Below, in pieces: positions 6,548 to 9,490 of a stretch of DNA of 9,490 nucleotides (its first letter is position 1; every line of letters begins with the position of its first letter). The DNA is from Candidatus Omnitrophota bacterium. Its GTDB lineage: Bacteria; Omnitrophota; Omnitrophia; Omnitrophales; Aquincolibacteriaceae. The stretch spans positions 1 to 9,490 of the forward strand of contig JAHFHB010000052.1 of the NCBI GenBank assembly GCA_023247135.1, given 5' to 3'. Under the pieces are notes generated by a model. That model saw nothing but the letters and a program-made list of their open reading frames with translations, did not search any database and was not told the origin of the DNA. The translations under genes were made by a program, and so were the position numbers.

Positions 6548-7114
6548 ATGATCGGCGCAAATGAACTTAAACGCAAGGCACTGATTGAAATCGACGGGCA
6601 GCCCTTTAAAGTCCTGGAAGTCACGTTTGCGTCCCCTTCCGCCCGGGGAGCTTCCACGATGGTCAAGGCCAAAGTCCGCAATCTGATCAACGGCGCCGTC
6701 CTCGACAAAAATTTTAAATCCGGCGAGAAATTCGACGAACCTGACGTTGAAATCATCAAAGCCACGTTTCTTTACGCGGACGCAGAAGGCTTTCATTTCA
6801 TGGATGACGTCAGTTACGAGCAGTTCCGGTTTTCAGCCGAAAAAATCGGCGGCCTGAAGCACTACCTCAAGGATGGCACTGCGGTCCAGGGCCTCAAATA
6901 CAAGGGTGAGGTAGCCAACTTTGAATTGCCGCTTTGCGTCGACCTCACCGTCACCTACGCGGAACCCGCTACGCGTGCAGACTCTGGCTCCGGCAGTTCG
7001 ACGAAAAACGCCACGCTTGAGACGGGTTTGAACGTGCGCGTACCGCTCTACATCAAGGACGGCGACGTGGTGCGGGTCAATACGGAAACGGGCGAGGTCA
7101 GCGGCCGGGCTTAG
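6548..7114 (+). CDS. efp: Translation elongation factor P family protein with an EfpL (YeiP)-like loop
   Basis: This 188-residue protein has the three-domain EF-P layout and normal length. EF-P binds between the P and E sites of the ribosome and relieves stalling at polyproline. The domain I tip reads ASPSARGAST (28-37) with Arg at 33. Classical E. coli EF-P has PGKG with the beta-lysylated K34. As I recall it, E. coli EfpL/YeiP has SPTARGAAT with R33 at the same number, so the loop is EfpL-like. The segments FHFMDD and ELPLCVDL also lean to EfpL, while the C-terminal NATLETG to VNTETGEV is closer to ordinary EF-P. An arginine tip implies no EpmA-type lysylation. Whether it is modified (for example rhamnosylated by EarP) or used unmodified cannot be seen. 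No modification gene lies in the window. It has its own promoter and ends 5 nt from the convergent coiled-coil gene. Confidence 0.93.
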   Translation: MIGANELKRKALIEIDGQPFKVLEVTFASPSARGASTMVKAKVRNLINGAVLDKNFKSGEKFDEPDVEIIKATFLYADAEGFHFMDDVSYEQFRFSAEKIGGLKHYLKDGTAVQGLKYKGEVANFELPLCVDLTVTYAEPATRADSGSGSSTKNATLETGLNVRVPLYIKDGDVVRVNTETGEVSGRA

Positions 7115-7119
7115 CGGCT

Positions 7120-9490
7120 TTACTCTGCAAATCCAGGCGGGGTCTTTTCCTTCTTGTCTTCCATGTCCAGAATGAGCTTGAGACGCTTTAAACGGGCATC
7201 GTCCGTTTCTTCAGGCTCAAACGCTGCGGGCTGGTAAATTTCAGGATTCCCTGAAATTTGATATTCAAGCCGATTTTGTAAACGGTCATATTCTGCCTTC
7301 ATATCGGCGTAACGTTTGCGTTCCGCCGCCAGCAGAGAAACGAATTCATTTTTCACTTCTTCAAGCGCCTGAAAACGGTGCGAATAATTGCGTAATTCTT
7401 CTTTGGCGTCTTTGGCCGCTTTAACCAGACGTTCTTTTTCAGAGGCTTCAGCCTGCCGCTCCGCCGCATGCTCCGCCGCTAAATCCTCCAGCGTGCTCTT
7501 GGACTGTGCCCATGCAGCTTCCAGAGCACGCGCCGCCTCTTCAGACATCCGGCCCGCGGTTTCCTCAGCCTGTTTTCTTTCCGCCTCAAGCTGGGAAAGC
7601 AGCGCCTCCTGCTTTCTTCCCAAATCAGCAAGGGCCGCCTCGTACGCCCCGCGGTTCTGCTCGGAAACAGCCAATTTTTCTTTCAGACTCTCCTGCTGCG
7701 CACAAACCGACTGCAGTTCACCCTGGAGGGCCTCAAGATCACTGCGAATTTGAGCGCTTTCCTGCCGCGCGCTTTCGAGTTCTGCGTTGATTCTTTCCAG
7801 GTCGTCCTGCTGCGACCTGGATTGCTCCTGAAACTGCTCCGCTTTCAGCGTTTCCCCTTGCGCGCGGTCTTTCCAGGTTTGGGCATCGTCCCGAGCCTGC
7901 TTCAAATCATCCGCCAGCTTTCCCAGCGCTTCCTGGATCTGCCGTTTCTCTTCATGGTGTTCGGCTTCAAGCGCAGCCGATCGACTTTCCCCATCGGCAA
8001 TTTTGAGCTCGTAAGCCCTGCAGCTTTCCTCCAGCCCGGTTATTTTCTCGCGCAGCATTCCGAGTTCCAATTCACGGCTCTCGAGCGTTTGACCCAGCAT
8101 CGTCATGGACTGATTGCGCTGGTCCAGATGGGCTCTGGCTTCTTTCAATTCCTCGGATATGTGTGCAAGCGCCTGTTCAGACAGTTGTTTCTCTTCCTGC
8201 CGGCGCAGTTCAAGAATGGCACAGCGGCTCTCCCATTCAGCGATCAAACTCACATAGGCAGCCCGTTTCCCTTCAAGCTCCGTCCACTGCATCCGAAAAG
8301 TTTCACACTCGGCCCGGACAGCTTCCAGCTCACGTTTGAGCGTTTCCTGCTCCTGTGCAGACTTCTGCGCAGCCCGCACCTGCGTTTCTCTCTCACCGGC
8401 CAGCGCCTGTTCCATTTGCCGAACGGACTCTTCCGATTGTCCGATTTGAACTAAACGCTTCTCTAGCTCTGCCATTAAATTTTCAATCTGGCTTTGCTGC
8501 TCTTGCGCCCTTTGCTGAAAGAGGGTACGTTCCTGCGCCAGCTCTTCGGTCAAAGTCTGCAATTCACCTTGCAGCTGCCCCGACCGCTGTTCATGTTCAC
8601 GGTTCTGCGCCAAGTAGTTCTGCGCTTCTTCCCGCGATTGCTGCAACTCGTTCGACAACGAGCCCAGTCCTTCTTCCAAACGGACTTTTGCCTCTGCATG
8701 TTCCGCAGTGAGAACCGCGCATTTTTTCTCCCAATCCTCCAGCTGCTGCCCGTAAGCGTGGCAGAGCTCTTGCAGTTCAGAGGCTTTTTGTTGAAGCGCC
8801 TCACGCTCGGCACGTACAGATTCCAGGTCCTGATCCCGGCCCCGAATGGTTTCACCCGCCACATTCAAGGCGGCGCGCGTTGATTCCAAATCCTGCTCGC
8901 GCGCCTGAATCGCTTCGCCGGCAGCCCTCAGCTGATCATGGCTTTCAGCCAGTTCCTGCCGCGTCTGCGCCAGCTCCCCGTTCAAAGTCTGCAATTCACC
9001 TTGCAGCTGCCCCGACCGCTGTTCATGTTCGCGGCTCTGCGCCAAGTAGTTCTGCGCTTCTTCCCGCAAAGCGGCTCCGAGTGACTCGAGGTCTTGAATC
9101 TTGGCTTCCAAAAAACGCGCCCTGTGTACGCTATCCGCCAGAGACTGACGCAGCGACTCTGTTTCCCGTAAAAGCTCGCTCTCGCGCATGCGCAATGCTT
9201 CAGTGAAGCCGGACTCCCGCTTTAACCCGTCCTCTTTTTCCCGAAGAGTCTTTTGCAATTCTTGCAGCGCTTCCGCAGCCTGCTTGTTTTGGGCCTGCAG
9301 GTGCCCCACAAGCTCGCGATTCTTTTCAAACTCCTGGCGTTTCTTCCTAAGCTCCGCGGCTTCGTGAAGAGCTTCATTTTTCTCTTCAAGCGCCGCAGTC
9401 ATTTCCCTTTCGGCTTTCTGCCGCGTCTTGTCGACCTCCGCCATTTTACGGCGCACGCCCTCCAGTTCACGGCTGAGCGAATCCTTCTCC
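7120..9490 (-). CDS. Large repeat-containing coiled-coil protein of unknown function (5' end beyond the right edge)
   Basis: The minus-strand frame is open from the right edge to TAA at 7120, giving 789 visible residues with no start inside that needs to be real. The GTG at 9456 lies within unbroken coiled coil. Residue numbers here count from that codon. Residues 1 to about 732 are heptad-rich and dominated by Glu, Gln, Ala, Leu, Lys and Arg, with almost no Pro or Gly breaks. No membrane segment or signal peptide is visible in the part seen. A 44-residue non-coil tail follows, with an acidic stretch (FEPEETDD), a basic amphipathic segment (ARLKRLKLILDMEDKK) and the C terminus TPPGFAE. Internal repeats include a 42-residue unit present four times. 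No Walker A, Walker B or SMC signature appears, so an SMC-type ATPase is only possible if motifs lie upstream. A structural, cytoskeletal or scaffold role is plausible but unproven. I do not recognise the family. Confidence 0.85.
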   Translation of the reverse strand, partial: EKDSLSRELEGVRRKMAEVDKTRQKAEREMTAALEEKNEALHEAAELRKKRQEFEKNRELVGHLQAQNKQAAEALQELQKTLREKEDGLKRESGFTEALRMRESELLRETESLRQSLADSVHRARFLEAKIQDLESLGAALREEAQNYLAQSREHEQRSGQLQGELQTLNGELAQTRQELAESHDQLRAAGEAIQAREQDLESTRAALNVAGETIRGRDQDLESVRAEREALQQKASELQELCHAYGQQLEDWEKKCAVLTAEHAEAKVRLEEGLGSLSNELQQSREEAQNYLAQNREHEQRSGQLQGELQTLTEELAQERTLFQQRAQEQQSQIENLMAELEKRLVQIGQSEESVRQMEQALAGERETQVRAAQKSAQEQETLKRELEAVRAECETFRMQWTELEGKRAAYVSLIAEWESRCAILELRRQEEKQLSEQALAHISEELKEARAHLDQRNQSMTMLGQTLESRELELGMLREKITGLEESCRAYELKIADGESRSAALEAEHHEEKRQIQEALGKLADDLKQARDDAQTWKDRAQGETLKAEQFQEQSRSQQDDLERINAELESARQESAQIRSDLEALQGELQSVCAQQESLKEKLAVSEQNRGAYEAALADLGRKQEALLSQLEAERKQAEETAGRMSEEAARALEAAWAQSKSTLEDLAAEHAAERQAEASEKERLVKAAKDAKEELRNYSHRFQALEEVKNEFVSLLAAERKRYADMKAEYDRLQNRLEYQISGNPEIYQPAAFEPEETDDARLKRLKLILDMEDKKEKTPPGFAE
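7522..8757 (-). repeat. Four copies of a degenerate 42-residue (six-heptad) protein repeat
   Basis: Units occupy 8757-8632, 8259-8134, 8016-7891 and 7647-7522. Each begins Ala-Tyr. The first three align without gaps. They share Glu at unit position 10, Ala at 14, Leu at 16, an E..K pair around 21-24, Leu near 31, Leu at 38 and Arg at 42. The fourth is weaker. Spacing between units is irregular, so they are interspersed rather than tandem. Confidence 0.6.
8533..8635 (-). repeat. Direct repeat copy 1 (103 bp) within the coiled-coil gene
   Basis: It matches 8965-9067 with 5 mismatches over 103 bp, including an uninterrupted 49-bp identity (8550-8598) and a 32-bp identity (8604-8635). It encodes REEAQNYLAQNREHEQRSGQ and the following LQGELQTLTEELAQ. 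Confidence 0.9.
8797..8922 (-). repeat. Tandem 21-residue protein repeat (2 copies)
   Basis: Two adjacent three-heptad units, 8922-8860 and 8859-8797, both follow the pattern AGE.I..R.QDLES.RA. The encoding DNA has diverged well beyond the protein, pointing to an old duplication kept by selection. Confidence 0.7.
8965..9067 (-). repeat. Direct repeat copy 2 (103 bp) within the coiled-coil gene
   Basis: This is the partner of 8533-8635 at an offset of exactly 432 bp (144 codons), so the two copies are in frame. It differs only at Ser/Asn and at Asn-Gly versus Thr-Glu in the protein. Confidence 0.9.

Noticed and set aside
7104..7118. Possible terminator hairpin GCCG/CGGC at the end of efp
   Set aside because: Only a 4-bp stem, and it is followed by TTTACT rather than a T-run.
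7388..9206. Plus-strand open frames opposite the coiled-coil gene, up to 234 codons
   Set aside because: Lack of stops is expected opposite Glu/Gln/Leu-rich coding DNA. No start signals or recognisable domains.
9454..9456. GTG at 9456 as the start of the coiled-coil gene
   Set aside because: The frame stays open and heptad-like through the last 11 codons to the window edge, and no Shine-Dalgarno precedes the GTG. The gene is treated as truncated.

Overview
This is a dense bacterial window of about 55% GC (estimated by eye) with very little non-coding DNA. It holds eight protein-coding genes, two of them cut by the window edges. No rRNA, tRNA, CRISPR array, transposase or integrase is visible, and the content is mostly housekeeping. 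The organism cannot be named from the sequence. The long plant/cyanobacterial-type IspH, an EF-P with an EfpL-like arginine loop, and a short palindromic repeat of the 'GTCATTGCGAG...GAAGCAATC' kind would fit an uncultured lineage such as Omnitrophota or a relative, but this is a weak inference.

Layout, left to right. Positions 1-5002 carry five minus-strand genes read from right to left: ispH (isoprenoid synthesis), a CPYC glutaredoxin overlapping it by ATGA, a PTR1/FolM-like pteridine reductase, queD (6-carboxytetrahydropterin synthase), and a large AddB-like nuclease/helicase subunit that runs off the left edge. Gaps within the set are 13 nt or less except before queD, where a roughly 55-bp palindromic element sits. 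The set looks like one operon driven by a promoter directly in front of ispH. That promoter is so close to the ATG that the ispH mRNA is predicted to be essentially leaderless.

Positions 5084-6439 (minus) encode a full-length two-domain ChrA-type transporter. It is divergent from an EF-P family gene at 6548-7114 (plus), which has a clear promoter and a strong Shine-Dalgarno. Tail-to-tail with that gene, 5 nt away, is a minus-strand gene of at least 789 codons, open at the right edge. It encodes an almost uninterrupted coiled coil with several layers of internal repeats.

How the genes relate: QueD and the pteridine reductase both act on reduced pterins, so that pairing is chemically sensible. 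IspH is a 4Fe-4S enzyme, and a co-translated glutaredoxin could serve its redox or cluster maintenance. AddB is also an Fe-S nuclease, and its cluster-domain entry motif lies at the very edge of the window. No wholly novel multi-gene system is evident. The most unusual items are the repeat-built coiled-coil protein, the EfpL-like EF-P, the leaderless ispH promoter set inside an inverted repeat, and the palindromic element in front of queD with two competing folds.
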